Shown piece after piece: positions 26,697 through 36,195 of a DNA stretch of 64,000 nt. The position numbers and the translations under genes are program-made. The notes under the pieces are model-generated. The model did not search any database and was not told where the DNA came from. It saw only the letters and a list, made by a program, of their open reading frames with translations. The number at the start of each line of letters is the position of its first letter. Within the stretch, counting starts at the first letter, position 1. This stretch comes from Pelagibacteraceae bacterium AG-404-P07 (GTDB lineage: Bacteria > Pseudomonadota > Alphaproteobacteria > Pelagibacterales > Pelagibacteraceae): positions 16,001 to 80,000 of the forward strand of contig QCJE01000001.1 in NCBI GenBank assembly GCA_003216235.1, in the 5' to 3' direction.

Positions 26697-27820
26697 TAAA
26701 ATAATCTAGATAATGATTTATAATGATAAAATAAAGTAAATTTTTTAATTAACTTTAAATTATTTAATTTAAATTGATTAATTTTCTTATTATTTTCAAA
26801 ATTTTTAAATTTTTCTAAGAAATCATTCATATTATTATTTTCAAAAACTATTCCATTATAATCATCTTTAATTAATTCTATAGGGCCGGGCCATGCATTA
26901 GATGTTAAAACTGGAGCTCTGCAGTAAGATGCTTCAACTAAAACAAAACCTGGATCTTCCCACAAAGAACTCAAAATAAATCCTTGGGAATTTCTAAAAT
27001 AGGGATAAATATTACCTATATAGCCTAACAGAATTATATTATTTTCCAAATTATTTTCTCTTATAAATTTTCTTATTTTATTTTCCTCTTCTCCATTACC
27101 AGCTATCACTAATTTTACTTTTTTATTTTTTTTAATTATCTCTTTGAAAGCTTTGCATAAAAACATAAAATTTTTTTGTTTTGTTAATCTACCAACAGAC
27201 AAATAAAAATTTTTTAAATCTATTTTTTCTTTTTTTTTATTATTAATTTCTTTTACTTTAATTACTGGATCATATAAAAGTTTAACTTTTGAAGAATCTA
27301 CAAGATTCAAACTCTTAATATATTTTAAAGTGTTTTCTGTTGGGCAGGTGATTAAATAAATTTTTTTAAGTGTTATTTTCCAAAAAAATTTTCTTATGAA
27401 ATTCATTTGGGGATATCCTGAAATTCTTAAAATAAATTTTGTTTCAAATTTAAAAAAAAGTAAAAGAAAAAGAGGAAGAGATGTTATCAAGTGGATAATT
27501 AAAAATTCAGGTTTATTTTTAATTAGAATTTTTTTTAAAGGAAAAAAACCTAAAATAAAAAATATTAAAAATGATAGTCTGCTTTTTAATTTTCCTTTAT
27601 AAGGTAAAAAATTTGTTAAAGAAGAATAATAATTAATAAACTTTAATTCCTTTTTTTCTTGAGTCTTATAAAATTTGTCAAATTCGCCGAAAAAATTTAA
27701 AATGTAGCTTTCATAATTTGAGCTATATCTTTTTAATGATTCAGCTGAATTTAAAACTGCCTTGCAAGTTGCTATTGGTGATAAAAAAGGTGACCAATAA
27801 TAGATTTTTTTTTGTTTCAA
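26696..27820 (-). CDS. Glycosyltransferase family 4
   Basis: 374 residues with a GT-B fold. The C-terminal nucleotide-sugar domain has SVGRLTKQKNF, VIAGNGEEENKI, NNIILLGY and the EX7E-type ILSSLWEDPGFVLVEA. It starts at TTG (complement of 27818-27820); no in-frame ATG lies near the conserved N-terminal strand (KKIYYWSPF). First gene of the leftward 21-28 kb block, divergent from the methyltransferase gene at 27885. Confidence 0.87.
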   Translation of the reverse strand: MKQKKIYYWSPFLSPIATCKAVLNSAESLKRYSSNYESYILNFFGEFDKFYKTQEKKELKFINYYSSLTNFLPYKGKLKSRLSFLIFFILGFFPLKKILIKNKPEFLIIHLITSLPLFLLLFFKFETKFILRISGYPQMNFIRKFFWKITLKKIYLITCPTENTLKYIKSLNLVDSSKVKLLYDPVIKVKEINNKKKEKIDLKNFYLSVGRLTKQKNFMFLCKAFKEIIKKNKKVKLVIAGNGEEENKIRKFIRENNLENNIILLGYIGNIYPYFRNSQGFILSSLWEDPGFVLVEASYCRAPVLTSNAWPGPIELIKDDYNGIVFENNNMNDFLEKFKNFENNKKINQFKLNNLKLIKKFTLFYHYKSLSRLF

Positions 27821-27884
27821 GGTATTTCTAATTTGTAATTCTAGTGTATTAGTAATATTAAAATATATCTTACAAAATAAATAA

Positions 27885-28520
27885 ATGAATGACTATAGTT
27901 ATAAACTAGATAATTATTTATTTCCTCTAATTGAAAATATTAACAATCCAGTTTTTTTAGAATTAGGTGTTCAAAAGGGTGTTTCAACTAAAAAATTTTT
28001 AGAAATATGCAAAAAGAAAAATGGAAAGCTTTTTTCTGTTGATGTGGATGATTGCTCTAATATTTTAAATGATATAAATTGGAATTTTTTTCATACAAGA
28101 GATGATGATTTTGATTTTATAAAATCAAAGATTCCTGATAAAATTGATGTTCTATTTATTGACACTATTCACGAAGCAAGTCATGTTCAAAAACTATTTT
28201 ATGAATATTTTGATATCGTAAAAATGAATGGATATATATTTATAGATGATATATCGCATCTACCTTATCAAAAAGGTTTGGAGAGAGATAATTTCTACTG
28301 TGAAATAAATAATAAAGAAACATTTCAAATGATTTTGGATATCTTTAATTCAAACAGTGATAAGTTCGATTTAAATTTTTCATTTAAATCATCTGGTTTA
28401 TGTATTATTAAAAAAACTAAAGATGAAAAGTTAAATAAATTAAAAAAAATTAAAGTTAGAGACATCTCTTTTAAAAATTTTTTAAGAATACTGTGGAAAA
28501 AAATAAAAAGAAAATCATAA
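27885..28520 (+). CDS. Class I SAM-dependent methyltransferase-like protein
   Basis: 211 residues. SAM-binding motif I FLELGVQKGVSTKKF, then KLFSVDVDD, DVLFIDTIHEASHV and GYIFIDDISHLPY, the pattern of Methyltransf_24-like proteins, some of which are annotated cephalosporin-hydroxylase-like. It probably methylates a sugar hydroxyl. First of a two-gene plus-strand pair; its end overlaps the next gene by 28 bases if that gene uses its GTG start. Confidence 0.75.
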   Translation: MNDYSYKLDNYLFPLIENINNPVFLELGVQKGVSTKKFLEICKKKNGKLFSVDVDDCSNILNDINWNFFHTRDDDFDFIKSKIPDKIDVLFIDTIHEASHVQKLFYEYFDIVKMNGYIFIDDISHLPYQKGLERDNFYCEINNKETFQMILDIFNSNSDKFDLNFSFKSSGLCIIKKTKDEKLNKLKKIKVRDISFKNFLRILWKKIKRKS

Positions 28521-29599
28521 TTTTTATGCCCTCTATGGATGGGGGTGGGGTAGAAAAAAATTTAATTATAATCTCGAATTATTTATCCAATCATGGAAAT
28601 AAGATTGTTCTTATAACATTTAATAATAAATTTAATAAATTTTTTTCAAAAAGAATTAAAATTATAAATTTTAGTTTATTTCAAAAAAGTAGATGTAGTA
28701 AATATTTTAAATATGCAATTTGCTGTTTTTTATTAATTAAAGAATTATCAAAAAAAGACAATTGTGTAATATTATCTTTTCAAGCAAATATATATTCACT
28801 AATAATATCGAAATTATTAAGAAAAAAAATAATTATAAGATCTAATTCTTCACCAAGTGGTTGGACAAAAAATTTTTTAAAAAATTTTATTTTTAGATTT
28901 ATGTTTAAAAAAGCAGATCATATAATTGTTAATAGTAAAGATTTTCAAAAAGAATTAAATAAAAAATTTAATGTTAAATCTAATTTAATTTATAACCCTT
29001 TAAATAAAATTGAAATAAAAAAAAAGAGTAATGAAAAATATAATTTTCCTTTTTTTAATGATAAAAAAAGTTTAAAATTAATTAATATTGCTAGATTTAC
29101 AGATCAAAAAGACCATCTAACCTTACTTAAATCTTTTCGAGAAATAAATAAAAAAATAAATGTTAAATTACTTATTATTGGTTATGGAGTAAATGAAAGT
29201 TTAATTAAAAATTTTATAAAACAAAACAATTTAAATAAGAAAATAATTGTTGTTGATTTTACTAATAATCCCTTTAGGTATTTAATAAAATCTGATGCAT
29301 TAATTTTAACTTCAAAATTTGAAGGATTGCCTAATGTTATTTTAGAGGCACTTGTCTTAAAAAAAATTGTAATATCAACAAACTGTCCAACAGGGCCTAG
29401 TGAAATATTAAACAATGGTAAATTTGGTACACTGTTCAAAATTGGAGATTATAAAAAATTAAATAAGATAATTTATGAAATTAATCAAAATAAAATTAAA
29501 TTTAAAAAAAAAGCAATTTTAGGTTATAAAAGCTTAAATAGATTTGATTATAATTTTAATTGTAAACAATATCATAAACTACTATTAAAAATAATTTAA
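28493..29599 (+). CDS. Glycosyltransferase family 4
   Basis: 368 residues. N-terminal glycine-rich loop MPSMDGGGVEKNL, and a C-terminal domain with NIARFTDQKDHLTL, LLIIGYGVNESL, and the EX7E motif SKFEGLPNVILEAL. The annotated start is GTG; the ATG at 28526 is an alternative, but the first beta strand (KKIIIFMPS) before it favours GTG. The 28-base overlap with the methyltransferase suggests coupling. Donor unknown. Confidence 0.87.
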   Translation: MEKNKKKIIIFMPSMDGGGVEKNLIIISNYLSNHGNKIVLITFNNKFNKFFSKRIKIINFSLFQKSRCSKYFKYAICCFLLIKELSKKDNCVILSFQANIYSLIISKLLRKKIIIRSNSSPSGWTKNFLKNFIFRFMFKKADHIIVNSKDFQKELNKKFNVKSNLIYNPLNKIEIKKKSNEKYNFPFFNDKKSLKLINIARFTDQKDHLTLLKSFREINKKINVKLLIIGYGVNESLIKNFIKQNNLNKKIIVVDFTNNPFRYLIKSDALILTSKFEGLPNVILEALVLKKIVISTNCPTGPSEILNNGKFGTLFKIGDYKKLNKIIYEINQNKIKFKKKAILGYKSLNRFDYNFNCKQYHKLLLKII

Positions 29600-29605
29600 A
29601 CTTTT

Positions 29606-30616
29606 TTAATTTAATTTTTTAATATCATCAATCCACGCGTATAAATATTTTAACTCATTGGGATTAAAAATCTTTTCTTTAATTAGAGCTTTATATGATA
29701 CTAAAAGATTTTTTAAGTAATTTTTATTTCCTTTATCTAATTTTAATTTTTTCAATTTTTCTAAACCTTTTTCTAAATTTTTATATAAAGAGAATTCTTG
29801 CTTTAAATCATCTGTCAAATCATGAATATTTCTTATCTGTTTCATCGTTGTTCCAAAAAATAAGATGCTAGATCTGTCTTTTATAATTATATTAAGTGCA
29901 ATAATACCTCTCCAAATATCAGTAACTCTCATTTCACATGTAGAAGGTAAATACATTAATGGAAAATATCTATTAAACCATATGGTATTTTGACTATTTG
30001 TTGGGGAAAAAGCTTTACCTAGATCAACAGAATAATTTTTTTTAAATTTTACATTAATTTTTTTATTCAGAATTCTATACAGAGCATCAACATCAGGATT
30101 TCCTTCACAAACACCTTGTTGAAGATAAAAATTTTTACTTTTTTTTTTATTTGATAATTTTGGTATTTCGTCGATTTTATTAAGAGGTAATCCTCTTGGC
30201 CATATACTTTTTTTATTATTGACTGTAAAAATATTATAAATATTGACCCAATCATTATTTTTAATTTTTACTTGCTTAACTTTATGCTTAAGCTTAATAT
30301 TTTTTATAAAATTATCTTTTGGGAAATTATCATCATCTGTTTCTATTATTACTTTCGACTTATTCTTCATAGATATTAAATATCCAATGTTTTTTCTTGC
30401 ATAATTATTTTTTTTACAGACTTTAGAAAACTGAAATTTCAATTTTTCTTGAGATTTTATTCCATAATAATTTCCATATTTAATTATAAAATTTTTAGGT
30501 GTTTTTTTGTCTCCAATAATTATAAAATCGCTTTGATCTTTTAAACAAAGATTGCTAATTTTTTTTATATTTTCGTTTGGTTTATTAATTGTTGTAATTA
30601 CGACAGATTTTTTCAT
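29606..30616 (-). CDS. STELLO/DUF288-like glycosyltransferase
   Basis: 336 residues. Starts KSVVITTINKP, then FIIIGDKKTP, IIETDDDNFP (DxD-type) and WPRGLPL, followed by QGVCEGNPDVDALYR and CEMRVTDIWRG. These match the STELLO/DUF288 family, named from plant Golgi proteins and nematode homologues, which also occurs in bacteria. It is an isolated minus-strand gene between two plus-strand runs. A glycosyltransferase role is likely; the donor is unknown. Confidence 0.65.
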   Translation of the reverse strand: MKKSVVITTINKPNENIKKISNLCLKDQSDFIIIGDKKTPKNFIIKYGNYYGIKSQEKLKFQFSKVCKKNNYARKNIGYLISMKNKSKVIIETDDDNFPKDNFIKNIKLKHKVKQVKIKNNDWVNIYNIFTVNNKKSIWPRGLPLNKIDEIPKLSNKKKSKNFYLQQGVCEGNPDVDALYRILNKKINVKFKKNYSVDLGKAFSPTNSQNTIWFNRYFPLMYLPSTCEMRVTDIWRGIIALNIIIKDRSSILFFGTTMKQIRNIHDLTDDLKQEFSLYKNLEKGLEKLKKLKLDKGNKNYLKNLLVSYKALIKEKIFNPNELKYLYAWIDDIKKLN

Positions 30617-30666
30617 GTATATATATTATTATAGGATATAAGTAATATTTATTTTATAACTTTCAA

Positions 30667-31713
30667 ATGTTCAAACATACATTAAAAATTTTTAAATATT
30701 TTAAAAAAAAATTTAAACCATATGAAGCACAAACTATTTGTAAATTCAATATCAATTATATTAATGAAAATCTATTATCATTAAAAAGGCCCCAAAAGAT
30801 AAATAAAAATGAAAAATTTTATATTATACGAAGAACACCAGGAGCAGGTTTATTTTCTAATTTAATTTATATTCTTAATCATATTAAAATTGCAGACTCA
30901 TGTGGTTTGAAACCTGTAGTTGATATGGAAAATTTTTTAACAATTTATAATGAGAAAAAAAAGATCGAGGGTTCAAATAATTCGTGGAATTATTATTTTG
31001 AGAATAATCAGAATTATAATTTAAATAAAATTTATAAAGAAAATATTTTTTTTTTAACAAGTAATAGATTTAGTAAAAATTTTTCTCATTCAATCGATAG
31101 TCAAGAATATAGAAAACTCTTTAAAAAATATTTTAAAATAAAAAAAAAATACATTAATTATGTAAATTTTTTTCATAATAAATACTTTTCTAGAGAAAAA
31201 GTGCTGGCCCTACATTTAAGAGGAACTAGTTATAAAACTTCAGCAAATCACCCTCTTCCAATAACGTTGGTACAATCTGAAAACTTAATAGAAAAATTAA
31301 TGAGCAAATACAAATTTTCTAAAATTTTTTTATGTACTGAAGATTTGAACTATTTAGATAATATTAAAAAAAGATTTGGTAAAAAAATAATATATCTAAA
31401 ACAAAGTTATAGATCTTATAAAGATGATGCTTTTAAAATATATCCAAGAAATAATCACAGATTTAAACTAGGTGAAGAAATATTAATTGAATCCTTATTA
31501 ATATCTAGATGTAATTCTTTTGCATTTACAAATTCTAATGTAAGTGAATTTGTAAAATTTTTAGACAAAAATAAAAAAATAAAATATTTTTTAATAGAAA
31601 ACGGATTTAATAGTTCTAATGAATATATTGCAAAATGGTACTGGTATTATAAAAATATAATTCCCTCAGTATTAGGCGGGTTTAAAGATACAACTAATGT
31701 TAAAAATATTTAA
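30667..31713 (+). CDS. Putative fucosyltransferase-like glycosyltransferase, tandem copy 1
   Basis: 348 residues. Shares with the next gene the N-terminal FYIIRRTPGAGLFSNL block, a PVVDMENF.TIYNEK segment, the central LALHLRGTSYKT, and the C-terminal YPRNNHRFKLGEEILIE followed by SRCNSFAFTNSN. The H-x-R-x motif and the late SRC...T.SN segment resemble the GDP-fucose-binding part of alpha-1,2/1,6 and O-fucosyltransferases. With gmd and fcl nearby, fucose transfer is plausible but unproven. It overlaps the paralogue by 17 bases. Confidence 0.55.
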   Translation: MFKHTLKIFKYFKKKFKPYEAQTICKFNINYINENLLSLKRPQKINKNEKFYIIRRTPGAGLFSNLIYILNHIKIADSCGLKPVVDMENFLTIYNEKKKIEGSNNSWNYYFENNQNYNLNKIYKENIFFLTSNRFSKNFSHSIDSQEYRKLFKKYFKIKKKYINYVNFFHNKYFSREKVLALHLRGTSYKTSANHPLPITLVQSENLIEKLMSKYKFSKIFLCTEDLNYLDNIKKRFGKKIIYLKQSYRSYKDDAFKIYPRNNHRFKLGEEILIESLLISRCNSFAFTNSNVSEFVKFLDKNKKIKYFLIENGFNSSNEYIAKWYWYYKNIIPSVLGGFKDTTNVKNI

Positions 31714-32722
31714 AGAAATACTTACAAATACAGGTCCTAAAATTTTTTTTCATAGAGAAAAAAAAATTAAAAATTATGTATCTAATAATTTAGATTTTAA
31801 AAGTTTTGGTAGTCATAATAAAAATAAAAACTTTTATATTATTCGACGTCATCCATGGGCTGGCTTTTTCTCAAATATCACTTTTATACTTAATCATTTA
31901 CATTTTTGTGAGTTAATAAATTTTATACCAATAATTGATATGAAAAATTTTCCAACAATTTATAATGAAAAAAATAAAGTTAAAAATTCAAATAATTCTT
32001 GGGACTATTATTTCAAAAAGTTGAATAAATATTCTCTTTCAGATGTTTATCAAAGTAAAAATGTTTTTTTTAGTAAATTGACTTTCGAAAAACATATGCC
32101 TTTAGACATGACAAATAAATTAATTGCTAAGCAGTTTGAGAAAATTAAAATTAAGAGAGATATAAACAAAAAAATATTATTTTTTTTTGATAAAAAATTT
32201 AAAAAAAAAAAACAAAAAATTCTAGGTATACATTTAAGGGGTTCAACTTATAAAACTGCAAGAGGACACGCTTTTCCACCTACTCCAGAAATAATGATTG
32301 GTCATATTAAGGAACTAATTAAAAAATATAAATATAATAAATTATTTATTGTTACCGAAGAAAAAAAATATCTAGATAAACTTAACAAAGAATTTGGCCA
32401 AAGATGTCTATTTTACAATTCATATAGAATGGAAAACTTAGATAGTTTTCAAGTATATCCAAGAAAAAATCATAGATATTTGTTGGGAGAAGAAATTTTA
32501 ATTGAAGCTGTACTATTATCAAAATGTGATGGGTTAACTTTTATAAAATCAAATGTTATTTCTGCAGCAATCCTTTTTGCAAAAAAAAAAATTAAACTTC
32601 ATGAAATTTTTCTAGGTTTTAATTCAAGAAATAGATTAATCTCTTGGTGGCTATGGTATTTTAAAAGAATATTACCCTATAAATTAGGAGGATTAAAAAT
32701 TATAAAATCTTATGATCGTTAG
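31697..32722 (+). CDS. Putative fucosyltransferase-like glycosyltransferase, tandem copy 2
   Basis: 341 residues, clearly paralogous to the preceding gene: FYIIRRHPWAGFFSNI, PIIDMKNFPTIYNEK, LGIHLRGSTYKTARG, YPRKNHRYLLGEEILIEA and SKCDGLTFIKSN occur in the same order and spacing. N-terminal and acceptor-side regions differ most, suggesting divergence in acceptor use after duplication. It overlaps the upstream copy by 17 bases and the FkbM methyltransferase by 11. No signal peptide. Function inferred only by fold-level motifs. Confidence 0.55.
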   Translation: MLKIFKEILTNTGPKIFFHREKKIKNYVSNNLDFKSFGSHNKNKNFYIIRRHPWAGFFSNITFILNHLHFCELINFIPIIDMKNFPTIYNEKNKVKNSNNSWDYYFKKLNKYSLSDVYQSKNVFFSKLTFEKHMPLDMTNKLIAKQFEKIKIKRDINKKILFFFDKKFKKKKQKILGIHLRGSTYKTARGHAFPPTPEIMIGHIKELIKKYKYNKLFIVTEEKKYLDKLNKEFGQRCLFYNSYRMENLDSFQVYPRKNHRYLLGEEILIEAVLLSKCDGLTFIKSNVISAAILFAKKKIKLHEIFLGFNSRNRLISWWLWYFKRILPYKLGGLKIIKSYDR

Positions 32723-33530
32723 AAAAATAATCAAAAATATTAAACGATATGGAATTATAAGTTTATTTAATAGAATTTTAAAAAAAAATTTTAATTTTGA
32801 AATTTTAGATCCTATACAAAAAAAAAGGTCTTACCTATCAAGAGAAATTGAAAAAATTACCTCTGGAAAAGTTGTAAATGGAAAATATTCAGGTGCTAAA
32901 TTCATAAATAGTTCTAATTATTTTTTAGCAAAATCGTCTCAATTATTAGGATTTTATGAACTTGAAGTACAAAATGAAATATTTAATTTAGCATCAAAAT
33001 TTAAACTTAAATATTTTATTAACTTAGGTGCGGGTGAAGGTTTTCACTCAATAGGATGTATGTATAAAAAATTATTTGAAAAATGTATAACTTTTGAAGC
33101 TGATCCTAAAAATAATAAAACAATTTCTGAAAATTTTAAAATCAATAATATAGAAAATTTTATGATAATGGGTTTAGCGAAAAAAAATTTTCTAGAAGAA
33201 ATTAAAAAAAAGATAACATTAGAAGAATCTTTATTCCTATTTGACATCGAAGGGAGTGAATTTAATCTACTAGATAAAGATAATCTAGAATTATTAAAAA
33301 AAAGTTTTTTAATTATTGAACTCCATCATTTTTATTCTAATGCTACAAATATTGAAAAATTTAAGGAAAATTTAGATTATTTTTTTAAAGTTAAATACAT
33401 AAAAACCTCATCAAGAAAATTTTCAGATATAGAAATTCTTAATAAATTTAATGATGATGAAAAATGGCTTATGATGTCTGAAAGTAGACCGGAAACCATG
33501 GAATGGATTGTGTGTGAACCAAAAGTATGA
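32712..33530 (+). CDS. FkbM-type methyltransferase
   Basis: 272 residues. SAM-binding FINLGAGEGFHSIG, CITFEADPKNNKT, the FLFDIEGSEFNLL motif and LIIELHHFY are the FkbM signature. Such enzymes O-methylate sugars on surface glycans or antibiotics. Coupled by short overlaps with the upstream fucosyltransferase-like gene (11 bases) and the downstream GT4 (4 bases). Likely caps or decorates the glycan. Confidence 0.8.
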   Translation: MIVRKIIKNIKRYGIISLFNRILKKNFNFEILDPIQKKRSYLSREIEKITSGKVVNGKYSGAKFINSSNYFLAKSSQLLGFYELEVQNEIFNLASKFKLKYFINLGAGEGFHSIGCMYKKLFEKCITFEADPKNNKTISENFKINNIENFMIMGLAKKNFLEEIKKKITLEESLFLFDIEGSEFNLLDKDNLELLKKSFLIIELHHFYSNATNIEKFKENLDYFFKVKYIKTSSRKFSDIEILNKFNDDEKWLMMSESRPETMEWIVCEPKV

Positions 33531-34627
33531 AAATTTTATTTGATTATAATATATTTAGCCATCAAAAACTTGGTGGAATTTCCAGATATTTTTTGAATCT
33601 ACACAAATATATTAATAAACATCCTCAAATATATTGTAAGATTTTTGCTCCAATACATCTTAATAAGTTTTTAAATACATATGAAAAAGGTAAAGGATTT
33701 AATTTTTATTTAAAAAATTATCCAAAATATACGAGAAAATTGATAAATATTATTAATTTAAATTCCTCTAAAATTTACTGCAAAAACTTTAAACCTAATA
33801 TAATTCACAAAACTTTTTTTAATCATAATTTTGAAAATAATTTTAAAATTAAAAAAATTATTACAGTGTATGATTTAATTCATGAGATATATTATCGTGA
33901 TTTTAAAAAGTCTGAGGGTTATTTACCTAAAAAAGATTTTTTAAAAAATGTTGATTTTATTATATGCCCTTCAAATAAAACTAAAGATGACTTAATGCAT
34001 TTCTACAATGTAAAGCCTGAAAAAATCAAAGTGATATATATGGGTATTAATAAATTTGATGATGTTAAAGAATTAGAATTTTTAAAAAAATTAAAACCTT
34101 TCTTGCTTTATGTGGGAGATAGAAAGAGATATAAAAATTTTAGAAATTTAATAATCGCTCTATCTCTCAAAACAAACATTCTTAATGATTTTAATTTAAT
34201 TTGTTTAGGAGGTGGAAATTTTTCAAATACTGAAAAAGAATTATTCAAAAAACACAAAATTAAAGAAAACAAAATAATTCAATTAGAGGGTGATGATAAT
34301 GTTTTATTTAATCTATACAAAAATGCTAAAGCTTTTATTTTTCCCTCAACATATGAAGGTCTTGGTTTACCTCAATTAGAAGCAATGTCTCTCGGATGTC
34401 CAGTAATTTCAAGTAACCACGAGGCCATTGTAGAAGCAGTAGATAATGCTGCAGAACTATTTAACCCTCATGATCCTGAGGATATAATTAATGTCATTGA
34501 TCAAACTTTATATTCTGAAAACAAATTAAATGATTTAAAAAAAAGGGGTTTAGAAAGATCAAAACTATTTTCGCTTGAAAAATGTGCTAATGAAACTTTA
34601 GATTTGTATAAACTAATATCAGGCTAA
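33527..34627 (+). CDS. Glycosyltransferase family 4 (mannosyltransferase-like)
   Basis: 366 residues. N-terminal LFDYNIFSHQKLGGISRYF and C-terminal LLYVGDRKRYKNFRNLI, LICLGGGNFS, and IFPSTYEGLGLPQLEAMSLGCPV with the EX7E donor-binding pattern. This resembles WbaZ/mtfB-like mannosyltransferases, but sugar specificity is a guess. It ends a four-gene plus-strand run and converges with the cupin gene (9-base overlap). Confidence 0.87.
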   Translation: MKILFDYNIFSHQKLGGISRYFLNLHKYINKHPQIYCKIFAPIHLNKFLNTYEKGKGFNFYLKNYPKYTRKLINIINLNSSKIYCKNFKPNIIHKTFFNHNFENNFKIKKIITVYDLIHEIYYRDFKKSEGYLPKKDFLKNVDFIICPSNKTKDDLMHFYNVKPEKIKVIYMGINKFDDVKELEFLKKLKPFLLYVGDRKRYKNFRNLIIALSLKTNILNDFNLICLGGGNFSNTEKELFKKHKIKENKIIQLEGDDNVLFNLYKNAKAFIFPSTYEGLGLPQLEAMSLGCPVISSNHEAIVEAVDNAAELFNPHDPEDIINVIDQTLYSENKLNDLKKRGLERSKLFSLEKCANETLDLYKLISG

Positions 34628-35008
34628 TTTTTGTTTTAGTCTAAATGTATCTTTTTCATAATTTTTTCCACCTCTCAATCCATCAGCAAATGCAAGTAAA
34701 TTACTTTTTTCTACTGCTTTGAATGCATGCGCATGAAAAGGTTTATGAGTAACTAAAGAATTTTTTGTTAAAACTATTTTTTTTGGTTTGCCGATAAATT
34801 TTCCATTTTTATCTACTTTGCAGTAAAATAACATTAATTTCCCTGAAATTACAAATGAATATTGTGTACTTTTTTTATGAAAGTGATTTCCTCTAATAGC
34901 TTTTCTATTGAATGAGACCAATGTGCAATGATCTTTTGGCTTATTGATAAATATATCTAATATAAAACCACGTTTATCTTTAAAATTTATTTTTAAATTT
35001 TTTTTCAT
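34619..35008 (-). CDS. Cupin sugar isomerase-like protein (WxcM/FdtA-like)
   Basis: 129 residues, RmlC-like cupin. GNHFHKKSTQYSFVISGKL and THKPFHAHAFKA supply the histidine pairs typical of FdtA/WxcM C-terminal domains, which isomerise dTDP-4-keto-6-deoxy sugars to 3-keto forms. It overlaps the downstream end of the C-methyltransferase gene by 4 bases, so the two probably act on the same keto-sugar. No glucose-1-phosphate thymidylyltransferase or RmlB-type dehydratase is in the window, so the nucleotide carrier is uncertain. Confidence 0.7.
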   Translation of the reverse strand: MKKNLKINFKDKRGFILDIFINKPKDHCTLVSFNRKAIRGNHFHKKSTQYSFVISGKLMLFYCKVDKNGKFIGKPKKIVLTKNSLVTHKPFHAHAFKAVEKSNLLAFADGLRGGKNYEKDTFRLKQKLA

Positions 35009-36195
35009 TTTATTTTTTTGACAATTTTAGCTATTGAAGTATATCTGATTTTTCTTTTATTGAATAATTTTTTAATTAAATGTTTGCTTATATTCCATGG
35101 TAAAATTAAAGCAGCATCTATCTTAAAGTTTTTTTTTTCTTTTATAATTTTTATACCAGAGGATGGAGTAAATTTATTTATCTTATGTTTTGAATTATCA
35201 AGAATTAATCGAATATCCTTATCGGTAAATTTACAACAATTCAATAAAGTATTTCCTTTAGTAGCAGCACCTATGCCAAAAGTAATGTGATTTGATTGTT
35301 TGTTCTTAATAACAAAATTTTTCAATTCTTTAATGACTTTTGGAATTTTTTTTTTAAAATTTCTAAAATCTGCTAGTTTTACTTCAGAAAAAATCATTTT
35401 TTTTTTTTGCGGAACTTTATTTTTATGAGCAAAAATTCTTAGTGATCCAGCCATATAGTTTATTTTTTCAATACGAAAAATTTTAAAACCTTTTTTACTT
35501 AAAATCTTATTAATTGATTTTTCAGAATAATAATGTCTATGTTCATGATAAATAGTATCAAAACCAACCTTTTCGATTAATGATTTTAGGTCAGGTACTT
35601 CTAATATTAAAGTACCAACATCTGACAATAAAATATTTGCCCCATCAAGAAAATCTAAATTATTGTCTACATGATTAAAAACATTTGCTCCATAGATTAC
35701 ATCTGATTTACCATATCTTTTAATAATTTTTTTTGAGGAACTTTTTGAAAAATAATCAATAAATGTCTCAATATTTTTTTTTTTTGCCAGCAAAGAAATA
35801 TTTTTTGAGGGATCTATTCCTAAAACTCGTGCACCAGAAATTTTTTTTATTTCACTTAAAAATGTTCCATCATTACTTCCAGCTTCAACTACAAAACTTT
35901 TTTTGTTAATTTTGAGTATCTTGAATATTTTTAATGCAATATTTTTAAAATGTAGTCTTGAAACAGGAGAATTGTCTGACGTATATGAATAATCATATTT
36001 TTCGTATCTGTTGTAGCTTTGAACTGGATAAATTGAAGTCATGTGTGAACATTTACAAAAACCTACAATCAAAGGAAATCTTTTTAATTTTTGTGCTTTT
36101 GTTTTATTCTTCAAAAAAGTATCAGCACAAGGGTGTTTACCGAGTGATAAAGTATCAATAAATTTTTGATCACAAATATTACATTTTTTTTTCAT
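35005..36195 (-). CDS. NDP-hexose C-methyltransferase
   Basis: 396 residues with the three-part layout of TylC3-like sugar C-methyltransferases. It has an N-terminal zinc-binding domain beginning CNICDQ with later CKCSHM (about 4-52), the YEKYDYSYTSDNSPVS linker, a SAM-binding domain with VVEAGSNDGTFL and GIDPS (about 95-200), and a C-terminal domain with FGIGAATKGNTLLN (about 300-396). Such enzymes add a methyl branch to C3 of keto-deoxy-sugars. It overlaps an SDR gene by 17 bases. Confidence 0.85.
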   Translation of the reverse strand: MKKKCNICDQKFIDTLSLGKHPCADTFLKNKTKAQKLKRFPLIVGFCKCSHMTSIYPVQSYNRYEKYDYSYTSDNSPVSRLHFKNIALKIFKILKINKKSFVVEAGSNDGTFLSEIKKISGARVLGIDPSKNISLLAKKKNIETFIDYFSKSSSKKIIKRYGKSDVIYGANVFNHVDNNLDFLDGANILLSDVGTLILEVPDLKSLIEKVGFDTIYHEHRHYYSEKSINKILSKKGFKIFRIEKINYMAGSLRIFAHKNKVPQKKKMIFSEVKLADFRNFKKKIPKVIKELKNFVIKNKQSNHITFGIGAATKGNTLLNCCKFTDKDIRLILDNSKHKINKFTPSSGIKIIKEKKNFKIDAALILPWNISKHLIKKLFNKRKIRYTSIAKIVKKIK

